A stretch of DNA of 8,227 bases, from the NCBI GenBank assembly GCA_002686195.1, contig NZAS01000196.1, forward strand, positions 1 to 8,227. Reading direction: 5' to 3'. This DNA comes from Candidatus Pacearchaeota archaeon (lineage in GTDB: Archaea; Nanoarchaeota; Nanoarchaeia; Pacearchaeales; GW2011-AR1). Below are positions 1-5,503 of this stretch, one piece after another. The position numbers and the translations under genes were made by a program. Position 1 is the first letter of the stretch; each line of letters opens with the position of its first letter. The notes beneath the pieces were generated by a model, which did no database searches, was not told the DNA's origin, and saw only the letters and a program-made list of their open reading frames with translations.

Positions 1-102
1 AGTTTCAGAAGTCTCATCACCAGTTTCACCAGTTTCAGAAGTCTCATCACCAGTTTCAGAAGTCTCATCACCAGTTTCACCAGTTTCAGAAGTCTCATCA
101 CC
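1..102 (-). repeat. Two exact 51-nt tandem repeats encoding an acidic linker
   Basis: Positions 1-51 and 52-102 are identical. Each 51-nt unit consists of a 21-nt block, a 9-nt block and the same 21-nt block again. Read on the minus strand the blocks encode GDETSET and GET, so the reading frame is kept and the unit adds 17 residues (GDETSETGETGDETSET). The array begins at residue 220 of the metallopeptidase and reaches the window edge, so the copy number is unknown. Identity at every base, including third codon positions, points to recent expansion by slippage or recombination. Confidence 0.95.
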
Positions 103-759
103 AGTTTCAGGCAAAGAAAGATTATTAGGATTCTCACCTAGTTCACCATCCATACCAGGCACCGGAATTGAAATTAAATCATCAAGATTTTCAAAATTTT
201 CGCCCTTAGTTTCTGGATTCTTTTCCATGAACTTGTAAAGCTCTTCGGCAAGATCCAAAACATCAGCAGGCGTTTTTGTCTTAGCAGTCTTTTCAACCCA
301 AGGCAACTCGGTTTCTGAAAACGGAATTGACTTATCACCAGTTTTCATGAAAATGTTGATCCTATCGATAAGTCCAAAAGAACCAATAGGCTTCTTAGAA
401 ATACCGAAGAAATCCCGTTTCATTAGGTTGGCATAACCGCGAGTGAAAACACTAATGAGCCCGGGATATTTTTCTTTACTTTTTTTCTCAATCCGAGCGT
501 CTTCAAGAATATTTACAAAACCATGATTAAGGCCCCTAACCTGAGCCTCCTCAAGCATATCTAAAGGAGTCCAAAGGGCATGGCCAACTTCATGGCCAAT
601 CAACAAGTCATAAGTGTCCTTGGTCATGAGCTCATCTTTCCAGATGGGCAAACCAAGTTCACGACTTTTTGTATTGAAATAGGCGGTGTCCATTTGCTTG
701 TGGACAACGAAAATATCCTCTTCAGCAAGGAGTTTTGCAAGTGTCGATTTGTTTTTCAT
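1..759 (-). CDS. Putative zinc metallopeptidase of T4-like phages, C-terminus outside the window
   Basis: An open frame runs from an ATG at 759 to the window edge (253 codons, no stop). A TAG lies in frame just upstream (774-772), and an AGAG ribosome site sits 5 nt before the ATG, so this start is well supported. The product has HEVGHALW at residues 56-63, a zinc-peptidase HExxH motif, and NILEDARIE at 83-91, the type of downstream acidic segment that supplies a third zinc ligand in related HExxH proteins. From about residue 205 the chain becomes acidic and low in complexity, ending in exact GDETSET/GET repeats (residues 220-253). Similar HExxH proteins occur in marine T4-like phages and are usually annotated only as peptidase. 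Some resemble CobT-like proteins with a C-terminal VWA domain, but whether one follows here cannot be seen. The substrate is unknown. No signal peptide is visible, so it probably acts in the cytoplasm or in particles. The metallopeptidase fold is likely; the role is open. Confidence 0.82.
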   Translation of the reverse strand, partial: MKNKSTLAKLLAEEDIFVVHKQMDTAYFNTKSRELGLPIWKDELMTKDTYDLLIGHEVGHALWTPLDMLEEAQVRGLNHGFVNILEDARIEKKSKEKYPGLISVFTRGYANLMKRDFFGISKKPIGSFGLIDRINIFMKTGDKSIPFSETELPWVEKTAKTKTPADVLDLAEELYKFMEKNPETKGENFENLDDLISIPVPGMDGELGENPNNLSLPETGDETSETGETGDETSETGDETSETGETGDETSET

Positions 760-851
760 TATGTCTCTAAGCTACCATACCAGGCAGGAATTGTCAAGAA
801 AAAAACGATAAGGTAAATCGTTTTCTTCGAATTTATCCAAAAGTGTGACAT
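759..851 (-). CDS. Possible 30-residue hydrophobic peptide upstream of the metallopeptidase
   Basis: An ATG at 851 opens a 30-codon frame whose TAA (761-759) overlaps the metallopeptidase ATG by one base (TAATG). The peptide has a short N-terminal part with two lysines (MSHFWINSKK) and then a hydrophobic stretch (IYLIVFFLTIPAWYG), as in a single-span membrane peptide or a leader. The overlap would suit translational coupling. Against it, no clear ribosome binding site precedes the ATG, the frame is short enough to arise by chance, and an A/T-rich inverted repeat (802-824) lies inside it. No known family is recognised. It is listed as a candidate only. Confidence 0.2.
   Translation of the reverse strand: MSHFWINSKKTIYLIVFFLTIPAWYGSLET
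802..824 (-). terminator. Weak A/T-rich hairpin followed by a U run, possible terminator
   Basis: AAAACGAT (802-809) and ATCGTTTT (817-824) form a perfect 8-bp stem with a 7-nt loop. Read on the minus strand the stem runs into further Ts (TTTTTTT in total), as in an intrinsic terminator. Only two G-C pairs are present, so the stem is weak. It lies about 230 nt after the deformylase stop and 43 nt before the metallopeptidase start, where termination or attenuation would be reasonable. Confidence 0.25.
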
Positions 852-967
852 TTTTATCACAAAAAGCGGGGGAGCGGAGTGATTAGCAGTGGCTCTTAAC
901 CCTATCTCAATGAGATCCAGAAATCTCTCCCTACTCTATATATATGGTGATTTTTTTCGGAATTTCA

Positions 968-980
968 AGGGGGGCCCCCT
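968..980. repeat. G/C-only palindrome in an A/T-rich gap
   Basis: AGGGG (968-972) can pair with CCCCT (976-980) around a 3-nt loop, and GGGGGCCCCC (970-979) is a perfect 10-bp palindrome. Such a block stands out in this surrounding sequence. On the minus strand it is followed by TTGAAATT rather than a clean T run, so it is at best an imperfect terminator for the deformylase transcript. It could also be a protein-binding site. Confidence 0.4.
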
Positions 981-1017
981 CATTTTGTCTGAGATGTGAC
1001 AATTATGCAACACTTCC

Positions 1018-1068
1018 CTAAGTCCTTGATTCTAAAGGGAAATTTACTATGTCGCTAAGTCATTGATT
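1018..1068 (-). repeat. Direct repeat of the deformylase gene end
   Basis: On the minus strand the last 14 nt of the deformylase gene, AATCAATGACTTAG (1068-1055), recur as AATCAAGGACTTAG (1031-1018), with one mismatch and the copies 37 nt apart. The match extends weakly for a few more bases. It looks like a small duplication of the gene end with new sequence between the copies. Confidence 0.55.
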
Positions 1069-1570
1069 TTATTGACTTTTTTTTCATCTTTCGGGACCGG
1101 CGTTTGGCCATATCCAACCTCAATTTACTGACTTTTTGTGTAAAATTTGTCCCTTCCATATGGTCCATCTCGTGCTGGAAAATCCGAGCTTCGAGCCCGT
1201 CCATATTCACTTCATGCAATTCGCCGGATTCGTCCTCATACGAGCAAGCAATATGGTCAGGACGCCTCACCTTCAACCACACTCCCGGCCACTGCAAGCA
1301 TCCCTCATCCATAAGTATTGTTTCCTCACCAATACTTACTACTTTAGGATTGAAACAAGCTATAGTTTCATTTTCCCTGACATCTGAATACATTACGAAC
1401 ATTCGTTCCATAACGCCGCACTGACTTGCAGATAGTCCGATACCATGAAAATTCTTCATGGTTTCTAACAGATTATCTTTCAGTTCCTTTCTGTCCAAAT
1501 CCTCACTACAACCCGACAAGGGTATGGAGAGAATTGGATTTTTAACTTCAACTAGTGTGTATATTGCCAT
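1055..1570 (-). CDS. def: Peptide deformylase
   Basis: Removes the formyl group from the N-terminal methionine of nascent proteins; a cytoplasmic metal enzyme acting at the ribosome exit. All three family motifs are visible in the 171-residue product: GIGLSASQ (43-50, variant of GxGLAAxQ), EGCLQW (89-94) and QHEMDH (132-137). The expected metal ligands are C91, H133 and H137, with E134 as catalytic glutamate. I start at 1570 because AAGGA lies 6 nt upstream (1581-1577) and the ATG is one base after the methyltransferase stop. An open frame continues upstream to 1678, but the added 36 residues fall inside the methyltransferase gene and match nothing in deformylases. The C-terminus ends in a strongly basic tail (KRRSRKMKKKSIKS). 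Deformylases occur in several marine T4-like phages; in cyanophages they are thought to favour processing of photosystem proteins, but nothing here shows a photosynthetic host. It is probably transcribed with the genes upstream. Confidence 0.93.
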   Translation of the reverse strand: MAIYTLVEVKNPILSIPLSGCSEDLDRKELKDNLLETMKNFHGIGLSASQCGVMERMFVMYSDVRENETIACFNPKVVSIGEETILMDEGCLQWPGVWLKVRRPDHIACSYEDESGELHEVNMDGLEARIFQHEMDHMEGTNFTQKVSKLRLDMAKRRSRKMKKKSIKSMT

Positions 1571-1571
1571 A

Positions 1572-2084
1572 TTATGTCCTTCCATAAAAAATGGTATCTT
1601 TTGCATCCTTCTCAAATAAATACCAACCACAGTTATCTTTACCCACCATATTACCGAACCACTTGATACGGCCAACACTCACAATTTTACTACACATTTT
1701 CATATAAGGAATACTTTGTTTAGTATGCATCCAATCAACATCAAATAATAGCCAAGTAGGAAGTTGATTCGATAGATTGTCAATTAGAGGATGTAGTATT
1801 TTTCGGCCCCATGGCGGATTTGTTATGCAAATATCACACCCCACAATCTGATCTGTGAGAGCATCGCCGTCGCCAATAAAATCAGCCTGTGGTTCTATGT
1901 CTGTCATCCAGTAACCAGACAGGCCTGTAAGTTCTTCAATATGTCTAATCAGTCTACCATCCCCAGCACAAGGTTCTGCAAACAAACCCTTTTCTGGTAA
2001 ATGTGGTAAAAGAGGCTCTACCGCCTCAATTGGCGTTTGGTAATAGTCTCTGGGCTTTCTTTCAAAATTACTTCTCTTGCCCAC
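1572..2084 (-). CDS. Small SAM-dependent methyltransferase with NPPW motif (DNA adenine type likely)
   Basis: The 170-residue product carries a Rossmann-type S-adenosylmethionine binding motif, FAEPCAGDGRL (35-45), an acidic residue after the second strand (TDIEP, 61-65) and NPPW (89-92), the catalytic motif of amino-methyltransferases that modify N6 of adenine or N4 of cytosine. The N-terminal RDYYQTPIEAVEPLL (12-26) is typical of small phage and prophage methyltransferases that open with a DYYxTP segment. There is no room for a separate target-recognition domain, so any sequence specificity is unclear, and an RNA or protein substrate cannot be excluded. The start is GTG at 2084, sharing one base with the gene 46 stop (TAGTG), so it is probably translated by coupling. 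Modification of phage DNA against host restriction is the likeliest role, but this is inference. No cognate endonuclease gene is beside it. Confidence 0.8.
   Translation of the reverse strand: MGKRSNFERKPRDYYQTPIEAVEPLLPHLPEKGLFAEPCAGDGRLIRHIEELTGLSGYWMTDIEPQADFIGDGDALTDQIVGCDICITNPPWGRKILHPLIDNLSNQLPTWLLFDVDWMHTKQSIPYMKMCSKIVSVGRIKWFGNMVGKDNCGWYLFEKDAKDTIFYGRT
1577..1583 (-). promoter_or_regulatory. Ribosome binding site that sets the deformylase start
   Basis: GGAAGGA on the minus strand lies 6 nt before the ATG at 1570. It sits within the last codons of the methyltransferase gene and is the strongest ribosome site near any candidate start in this frame, arguing against starts at 1678, 1606 and 1585. 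Confidence 0.75.
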
Positions 2085-3793
2085 TATTCCACCACATGGC
2101 TAAAATTCCTAACCTTCTCAAATTTAATTGTGCTTCTAAACTTATCCACCAGCACATCCTGTTTGTGACTGATAACAAAAATGTTCTCATCAGAGAGCGT
2201 GTTGAGAATTTTCAGAAACTCATCTGTACCTGTACTATCTAGGGAACTATCAAAAATCTCATCCAGCATTAGTAGATTAGTGTTGGTGCTGTTCTTCATC
2301 TTTGCAACAGCTCTCCATGTAAACAGAAGTGCCAAATCAATACGCATCTTCTCACCTTCACTGAACGAATCATAAGTAAACTCATCACGATATCTTGACT
2401 TGATGGTTTCCTCAAAACTTTCGTTCAGAGTAAAGTTCACATAAAACTCCATAGAAATTAGATAGGTATTAATCAACTTATTCATGATAGGAAGATACTG
2501 TTTGATAATCTTGGTCTTGATGCCAGTATCTTGTAACATACTTCTTGCAGCTTCAAAATAAGTTAAATCTTCACGGAGTTTTAATTTGTGGTTTTCTATA
2601 GTAGACAGCTCCTTTTTTAGACCTTTCAATTTCTTATAGTCAGATTTACTTACATCACCAGTTTTAAATTGAGCAATCTCGGTTTGCAGTGTAGAATTAA
2701 ATTTTTCAAGTTGCACAACAGAACTGTTATATTTTGCAATCTGTACTTCATTCTCTCTAATTTCATCTGCAATATTTGAAATCTCTTTTTGTCTCTTTTT
2801 TACCTTCTTTAATTCCGTTTCAAGTCTTTGCAGAGCATCTGAAAGTTTCATTACATCTTCCTGCTTATCAGATATCATTTCCTTTTTAAAAATTTCATCT
2901 ATATGTTGCTGACAAGTAGGACAATCATCATTATTCTCAAAGAAATCAACTGTTTGAGAATGTGCTTTATGTTTTTCTACTAAAGTAGACTTTATATCTT
3001 TAAATTTAGTATAGTTCTCTTTAATTTTCTCGTTATCAGAAATTTGGCTTAATAGGATATTATTCTCCTGTTGAATTTTATAGATACTGGACTTTCTCGA
3101 AATAATCTCCTCTTCATTATCACTAATAAGTTTAGTCTTCTCTTTAATCAGTTTATCCTTATTCTTCTTTACATCATTAATATACTTTTCCTGTAGTACA
3201 ATCTTCTCGGTAGTAAGTTCCTTTTGATAATCAATATCACGCATGTTTTCTGATATATTCTTAATTTTTATCTTCAACAACATATTCATCAATGAGAAGA
3301 TTTGAATATCAAGAATCTCCTCAACCACCTCTCTTCGATGACGAGCTTTCAACTGCATGAATGGAATGAAGGTAGATGAACCTAAAATCACAACCTGAGT
3401 GAAGCTTCGATAATTCAATTTAAGAATTTGTTGTTCAAGATACCTCTGATAATCTCTTGCATTTGCGTCCTGATTATACATCTTTCCATTGATGTATATC
3501 TCAAAGATGTTTGGTTTGATACCACGAACCACCTTGATTTTCTTTGTGCCAATTTTAAAATCTACCTCTACAATACAACCAGCATTATTCACAGAGTTTA
3601 GTAACTGTGGTTTATTAATTCCACGAAATGGCTTACCAAATAAGCCAAAACATAAAGCATCAAGAACAGTTGACTTACCCGCACCATTTTCTCCAATAAT
3701 TAGTGTAGTGGGGTTTCGGTTTAGTTGTATCTCTATAAATTGATTGCCGGTAGAAAGAAAGTTCTTCCAGCGAACATACTTAAACTCAATCAA
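2084..3793 (-). CDS. 46: Recombination endonuclease large subunit gp46 (Rad50-like ATPase)
   Basis: The SMC/Rad50-family ATPase partner of gp47. The complex processes double-strand breaks to give the 3' single strands used in T4-type recombination-dependent replication. The 569-residue product (T4 gp46 is about 560) shows Walker A GENGAGKS (34-41), a central coiled-coil region from about 170 to 400 with the zinc-hook CPTC (291-294), an ABC signature FSEGEKMRID (477-486), Walker B LLMLDEIFD (507-515) and an H-loop histidine in ISHK (541-544). FGLFGKPFR near the N-terminus and the ETIKSR and SFSEGEK segments are close to T4 gp46. The start is TTG at 3793, overlapping the gene 47 stop by 4 nt (TTGA); no ATG occurs near the N-terminus. 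Translation is therefore probably coupled to gene 47, which suits a fixed subunit ratio. Confidence 0.96.
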   Translation of the reverse strand: MIEFKYVRWKNFLSTGNQFIEIQLNRNPTTLIIGENGAGKSTVLDALCFGLFGKPFRGINKPQLLNSVNNAGCIVEVDFKIGTKKIKVVRGIKPNIFEIYINGKMYNQDANARDYQRYLEQQILKLNYRSFTQVVILGSSTFIPFMQLKARHRREVVEEILDIQIFSLMNMLLKIKIKNISENMRDIDYQKELTTEKIVLQEKYINDVKKNKDKLIKEKTKLISDNEEEIISRKSSIYKIQQENNILLSQISDNEKIKENYTKFKDIKSTLVEKHKAHSQTVDFFENNDDCPTCQQHIDEIFKKEMISDKQEDVMKLSDALQRLETELKKVKKRQKEISNIADEIRENEVQIAKYNSSVVQLEKFNSTLQTEIAQFKTGDVSKSDYKKLKGLKKELSTIENHKLKLREDLTYFEAARSMLQDTGIKTKIIKQYLPIMNKLINTYLISMEFYVNFTLNESFEETIKSRYRDEFTYDSFSEGEKMRIDLALLFTWRAVAKMKNSTNTNLLMLDEIFDSSLDSTGTDEFLKILNTLSDENIFVISHKQDVLVDKFRSTIKFEKVRNFSHVVE

Positions 3794-4845
3794 AGTTCCA
3801 AATCCTGTGCTTCACTATAAAGTGCTTTCATGGTATTTTTGAGTCTGGTTTTATCCAACACCACATCCAGTTCATCAACATATCTCTCAAGCAAAGTCAT
3901 GGTATCTTCTGTATTTTCTACAATATCGTCCGATACATTAATTGCATCCAAATCTGAAAAATCTTCAATAATCTTTACATCATGTGCATCAGTATCAAGA
4001 AGTCTATCAACGAACTTATCGAAACCATACAAATCTTTCTTGTTGATAACAATCAGTTTAACGTATTGCTCTCTGTATTGTGTGACATCATGGCTACTAT
4101 AATCTTCCTTTGTATCGTCATAATATATCTTCTTAAAAAATGTATAAGGATTTACAATACGTTCAAGCTCTCTCGTATCCGTATCAAAAATGTGAAATCC
4201 TTTTGGTGAACCATAATCTGCCCAAGTCATTTCATACGGAGAACCAAGATAGTAAATCTGGCCGTCGTCTGACTTGTGATGAAAATGCCCACTTAGAACA
4301 GTATCAAATCTTCTAAAGAGTTCCCTGTCATAACCTACTTGTGAAAAGTTTCCACTATACATTTGGAAACCATTTATTTCTAAATGGCCTATAAGAATAT
4401 CAGTATTTGCTGTGTTTAAAAATTCTACAGCATTACCATAGTTATTCGTATTAATCCATGGCATGAATGAAATAGGAGTATCATTAAATTTTATGACTTG
4501 TGGCTCAGTATAAATCCACATTCTATCCCTACCGACAAGTTCATCCATCGAATTAATTTCACTGGTGTTCTTGTAATAGGTGTCATGGTTACCAATAATA
4601 ATGTGTAAATCTATTCCTAGTCTCTGAAACTCAGCAATAAAACGCTTACGAAAATCACTTGCAATACGATAACTTATATACTTACGACGATCAACAACAT
4701 CACCCAGATGAATACATGTTGTAATCCCTCTTTCTACTAATGTAGGAAAGAAAATATTTTCGTAAAACTTGAAAAAATATTCGTTAAAATTTAAGTTGTC
4801 ATTTCTAGCTCCGAAATGACTGTCTGATATTAACGCTATCTTCAT
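3790..4845 (-). CDS. 47: Recombination endonuclease nuclease subunit gp47 (Mre11-like)
   Basis: The metallophosphoesterase nuclease of the gp46/gp47 complex, the phage counterpart of Mre11-Rad50 and SbcCD. Product is 351 residues; T4 gp47 is 339. The phosphoesterase motifs are in order: DSH (8-10), GDVVDR (48-53), GNHD (85-88), GH (153-154) and GHFHH (186-190). The likely metal ligands are D8, H10, D49, N86, H154, H187 and H189. A capping region follows from about 200, and the C-terminal part (about 310-345) would hold the segment that binds the gp46 coiled coil. The ATG at 4845 directly follows the gene 55 stop (TAAATG), and only a weak purine-rich stretch (GAAGAAGA) precedes it, so coupling with gene 55 is likely. 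Confidence 0.96.
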   Translation of the reverse strand: MKIALISDSHFGARNDNLNFNEYFFKFYENIFFPTLVERGITTCIHLGDVVDRRKYISYRIASDFRKRFIAEFQRLGIDLHIIIGNHDTYYKNTSEINSMDELVGRDRMWIYTEPQVIKFNDTPISFMPWINTNNYGNAVEFLNTANTDILIGHLEINGFQMYSGNFSQVGYDRELFRRFDTVLSGHFHHKSDDGQIYYLGSPYEMTWADYGSPKGFHIFDTDTRELERIVNPYTFFKKIYYDDTKEDYSSHDVTQYREQYVKLIVINKKDLYGFDKFVDRLLDTDAHDVKIIEDFSDLDAINVSDDIVENTEDTMTLLERYVDELDVVLDKTRLKNTMKALYSEAQDLEL

Positions 4846-5391
4846 TTATGTTTCTTCTTCCATAAATGTCTCAAGGCCTTTTGCTTCAGGTGTTGGCGAT
4901 TTCTTTTTTGGTTTATATACATCTTCTTCTGGAAGCATTATATTTGGGTCAAATCCTGTAACAGAGTATGATGCGGCAGAATCACCATCCATTGTTGTCC
5001 AAGATTCAAACTGTAAATTTTCTATTATCTTATTTTTAACATGAGTTTGTTTTTTCTCTTTTGCAATCCTTCTAAGAAAAGCATAATAGATAATTTGAGT
5101 GAAATAAGCAAAGGGATTTTTTGATTTTTCTGAATTAAAGTTTGCGACATACTGTAAACAATTTTCAATACCATCAGATATCATATCATCTCTATAAGTA
5201 TAATTAATAAAATTGGGCCGGAAAGAAAGATGTGTTGCAATCTTTAGAAAACACTCCCCAATATAATTAGTCACTGGAGGTTGTTCTTCGCCAGTTTCTT
5301 CTGCGAATTTACATGATTTTTTAAACTCAATCATAGCTTCAAGAAATTTCTTATTATCAACATAATGTACGCCTTTGGATTTCTTTTTCAT
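4846..5391 (-). CDS. 55: Late transcription sigma factor gp55
   Basis: A small divergent sigma70-family factor that directs host RNA polymerase to T4-type late promoters (TATAAATA). In T4 it works with the sliding clamp gp45 and co-activator gp33. The product is 181 residues (T4: 185). Recognisable segments are YVDNKKFLEAMIEFK near the N-terminus, the region-2-like stretch RDDMISDGIENCLQYVANFN followed by KNPFAYFTQIIYYAFLRRI, and a C-terminal LETFMEE that matches in place and character the clamp-binding SLDFLYE tail of T4 gp55. Two ATGs lie side by side (5394 and 5391). AAGGAG (5402-5397) is only 2 nt from the first and 5 nt from the second, so I choose 5391. A strong sigma70-type promoter lies just upstream. 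The late promoter sites in this window are its expected targets. Confidence 0.95.
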   Translation of the reverse strand: MKKKSKGVHYVDNKKFLEAMIEFKKSCKFAEETGEEQPPVTNYIGECFLKIATHLSFRPNFINYTYRDDMISDGIENCLQYVANFNSEKSKNPFAYFTQIIYYAFLRRIAKEKKQTHVKNKIIENLQFESWTTMDGDSAASYSVTGFDPNIMLPEEDVYKPKKKSPTPEAKGLETFMEEET

Positions 5392-5396
5392 CATCG

Positions 5397-5402
5397 CTCC
5401 TT
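5397..5402 (-). promoter_or_regulatory. Ribosome binding site for gene 55
   Basis: AAGGAG on the minus strand, 5 nt before the second of two tandem ATGs (5391) and 2 nt before the first (5394). Spacing favours the second as the true start. Confidence 0.7.
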
Positions 5403-5417
5403 ATACAATTAACCCCC

Positions 5418-5446
5418 ATTATATACCATAATAATAATAATGTCAA
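5418..5446 (-). promoter_or_regulatory. Consensus sigma70-type promoter for gene 55 and the genes after it
   Basis: On the minus strand TTGACA (5446-5441) and TATAAT (5423-5418) match the bacterial housekeeping consensus at all twelve positions and are separated by the ideal 17 nt. A start site is expected near 5411, giving a leader of about 20 nt that contains the AAGGAG of gene 55. The unmodified host polymerase could therefore read 55-47-46 and possibly the methyltransferase and deformylase genes from early in infection. The spacer contains about four TTA repeats, so slippage of one repeat would take the spacing away from 17 nt. Confidence 0.88.
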
Positions 5447-5459
5447 GTACAAAAAGTAA

Positions 5460-5488
5460 TTGACAAACCAAAAAAATGTATATAAATA
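5460..5488 (+). promoter_or_regulatory. Plus-strand promoter-like pair including a perfect T4 late element (antisense)
   Basis: On the plus strand TTGACA (5460-5465) is followed after 15 nt by TATAAATA (5481-5488), an exact match to the T4 late promoter element. No plus-strand gene follows, so a transcript would run antisense to the Sm-like gene and uvsW. The TTGACA forms an inverted repeat with the -35 box of the gene 55 promoter on the other strand (5441-5446), 13 nt apart. The match could be chance in A/T-rich sequence. Confidence 0.4.
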
Positions 5489-5503
5489 GAATGTGTAGTT
5501 TCT

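Larger units (their letters stand above)
760..1054. other. 295-nt intergenic stretch between the deformylase and metallopeptidase genes
   Basis: This is the longest stretch without a confident gene. Besides the weak 30-codon frame it holds an A/T-rich 8-bp inverted repeat (802-824), a TGTGA/TCACA inverted repeat (844-861), overlapping ATCTC/GAGAT hairpins (904-927), an alternating TA tract (937-945) and a G/C palindrome (968-980). A near copy of the deformylase gene end lies at 1018-1031. On the minus strand TTGACA at 797-792 is followed after 17 nt by TAGCTT (774-769), a poor -10 match lying too close to the ATG for a convincing promoter. The minus-strand TATATATA at 944-937 is one base from the T4 late consensus but about 180 nt from the gene start. 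A terminator and a promoter are expected here, but none can be assigned firmly. Confidence 0.6.

Noticed and set aside
1..102. Repeat array considered as CRISPR
   Set aside because: The units are contiguous and identical with no variable spacers, and they keep the reading frame of an acidic protein segment.
769..797. TTGACA with TAGCTT at 17 nt as the metallopeptidase promoter
   Set aside because: The -10 matches only three of six positions and ends 9 nt before the ATG, leaving almost no leader for the ribosome site.
868..937. tRNA-like fold (GGGGGAG pairing with CTCTCCC, and a CTCTTAA loop resembling a lysine anticodon loop)
   Set aside because: The span is only about 64 nt, the D and T stems do not form, the T-loop consensus is absent and the anticodon stem has mismatches. 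At best a relic.
1104..1424. Plus-strand open frames opposite the deformylase gene (also 1136-1387), and similar ones opposite the metallopeptidase, genes 46, 47, uvsW and HNH
   Set aside because: Each lies within a well supported minus-strand gene, has no recognisable motif or convincing ribosome site, and is explained as a shadow of the real coding frame.
1571..1678. Upstream extension of the deformylase frame to a start at 1678
   Set aside because: It lies inside the methyltransferase gene, adds 36 residues unlike deformylases, and a good ribosome site precedes the internal ATG at 1570.
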